Shown here: positions 63,176 to 64,000 of the stretch, one piece after another
How positions within the stretch are numbered: position 1 is the stretch's first letter
Layout of the letters: every line of letters starts with the position of its first letter
Assembly (NCBI GenBank): GCA_001769125.1
Contig: MEOG01000097.1
Span: forward strand, 1 to 64,000
Source of the DNA: Bacteroidetes bacterium GWF2_35_48
GTDB taxonomy: Bacteria; Bacteroidota; Bacteroidia; Bacteroidales; GWF2-35-48
Length of the DNA stretch: 64,000 nucleotides
Reading direction: 5' to 3'
Program-made: the position numbers and the translations under genes
Notes under the pieces: generated by a model
The model's input: the letters and a program-made list of their open reading frames with translations, nothing else
Database searches by the model: none
What the model was told of the DNA's origin: nothing

Positions 63176-64000
63176 TTACTTTGCTTCTAAAAAATCACCA
63201 AAAACAACTAATCTTTTACCGGTTTCTGCATCAAAAATCTGCACATAATCGCCGGAGGCCTCGTCGCCTTCCATGATGATTTTATCTTTATACACACTTA
63301 TAATAACTTTGTTTGAATATTTAGAATGTGAAGCCATAATCTGCTTTACATCTGCTGTCCATTTCATTTTACCAGTATTAAGATCAAAACAATGCAGGCT
63401 TGAACCCGTTGCTATCGGATGATAATTGGCGATATAAAGTAATTTATTTTTTAAAATAAAATCACAAGCAGGATTTCCATTCTTAATTTCAAATTCATAT
63501 TTAGTATTATCAATCATTTGAACAGTGAAACGATCATTAATCTGAGTAGCAAATCCTGCAAGATTTTTTTCGTTTTCATCAAGTATCAATCCATTGGCTG
63601 TTTTGTTGTATTCAGTAACATCAAAATTATCCATTGACAATACGATGGTTTTAAACTTATCTGCAAATGCAACATGTGATGTAAAAATCATTTGCGAAGC
63701 AGTTAAGCCTTTAAAATAAAGATATCGGTTATAATGATTTGTTTTAGGTTCCGGGTGGGTAATATAAGTATGTTCGATTTCTTTGCGCATGATTTCCCGA
63801 CCATCAGCATTATATTTGCAAATCATGAAGTGCGTGGTGTACCTATCTTCCATAAACATTATAATGTCATTTTTATAAGGAAGCAGATGAATAAAATATT
63901 CATGAACTTCGGGCAGTGGTTTTACAACGGGCAGTTTTATGGTATTAATATGCTTTTTACCTTCAAAAACAGCAATATCATAAATTTCTTTTTCTTTATT
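63176..64000 (-). CDS. PQQ-propeller-like protein, 5' end cut by the window
   Basis: The frame stays open from the Met at 63859 to the window edge (47 more codons, reading ...KEKEIYDIAVFEGKKHINT...), so the gene starts outside and 274 residues are visible. Repeating units of the kind LHCFDLNTGKMKWTADV and VQIFDAETGKRLVVFGDF resemble PQQ-type beta-propeller blades. The start and any signal peptide are missing. Function unknown. Confidence 0.6.
   Translation of the reverse strand, partial: NKEKEIYDIAVFEGKKHINTIKLPVVKPLPEVHEYFIHLLPYKNDIIMFMEDRYTTHFMICKYNADGREIMRKEIEHTYITHPEPKTNHYNRYLYFKGLTASQMIFTSHVAFADKFKTIVLSMDNFDVTEYNKTANGLILDENEKNLAGFATQINDRFTVQMIDNTKYEFEIKNGNPACDFILKNKLLYIANYHPIATGSSLHCFDLNTGKMKWTADVKQIMASHSKYSNKVIISVYKDKIIMEGDEASGDYVQIFDAETGKRLVVFGDFLEAK

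Overview
The window looks like a chromosomal segment of a low-GC member of the Bacteroidota, probably an uncultured one. The evidence is: promoters of the TTG-N19/20-TAnnTTTG type (upstream of rpsO, the PD40/SPOR protein and the HYC_CC_PP protein); a type IX secretion sorting tail on one secreted protein; PorE-like, HU, CarboxypepD_reg/TonB and DUF4476 proteins; and very few Shine-Dalgarno-like sites. Most of it is ordinary host chromosome; one clear foreign insertion sits in the middle.

Layout. 89-3967: large secreted protein. 3968-4671: gene-free stretch with a modular palindrome and a 255-bp MITE-like element. 4672-10942: RhlE-type helicase, HU, a PorE-like TPR/PD40/OmpA protein, a UbiA prenyltransferase and a SpoU methylase. 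11009-16480: DUF4476 protein, then the minus-strand envelope operon wza-wzc-murQ. 16714-18465: folP and a YD-repeat-like protein. 18637-28547: tRNA-Met(CAT) carrying a 9.84-kb integrated element bounded by a perfect 43-bp direct repeat of the tRNA 3' half. 28884-33825: rpsO, pnp, cysK, an RseC-like protein and an RluA-type pseudouridine synthase. 33862-40257: OprO/P porin, a FemAB/GNAT-like protein, a small exosortase with a membrane partner, moaC and a lipoprotein metallopeptidase. 40474-48694: second envelope operon on the plus strand (wza, wzc, a WecA/MraY-like transferase, a lytic transglycosylase, uvrA). 49083-55899: cyanophycinase, RlmD, a PD40/SPOR protein and a DnaQ/GIY-YIG fusion. 56242-59029: Cys/His-rich HYC_CC_PP protein and a metal-type TonB receptor. 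59243-63099: thiolase, 3-hydroxyacyl-CoA dehydrogenase and crotonase (beta-oxidation type). 63176-64000: 5'-truncated propeller-like protein running off the right edge.

The most interesting region is the tRNA element (18669-28547). It has a tyrosine integrase next to attL, paired ACTTGCAAAT-type sites near both ends, a Sak4-like RecA-fold ATPase, a DUF3871 protein, a superfamily-2 helicase-like protein whose P-loop lacks the lysine, a small basic protein preceded by operator-like inverted repeats, and a two-gene surface cargo (T9SS-exported propeller plus lipoprotein) behind a long nested hairpin that probably lies in its mRNA leader. No capsid, portal, terminase, relaxase or conjugation gene is visible, so it looks like a small integrative element that depends on a helper or uses an unrecognised transfer route.

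A second theme is repeats. Intergenic gaps in the host part carry self-complementary elements with shared cores (AGCCTGTCGAA or CCTGCCTG...CAGGCAGG) inside arms whose sequence differs from site to site but always pairs. The two BY-kinases end in Tyr-Gly tracts encoded by a 6-bp-period microsatellite. All functional calls are from reading motifs; no database search was run.
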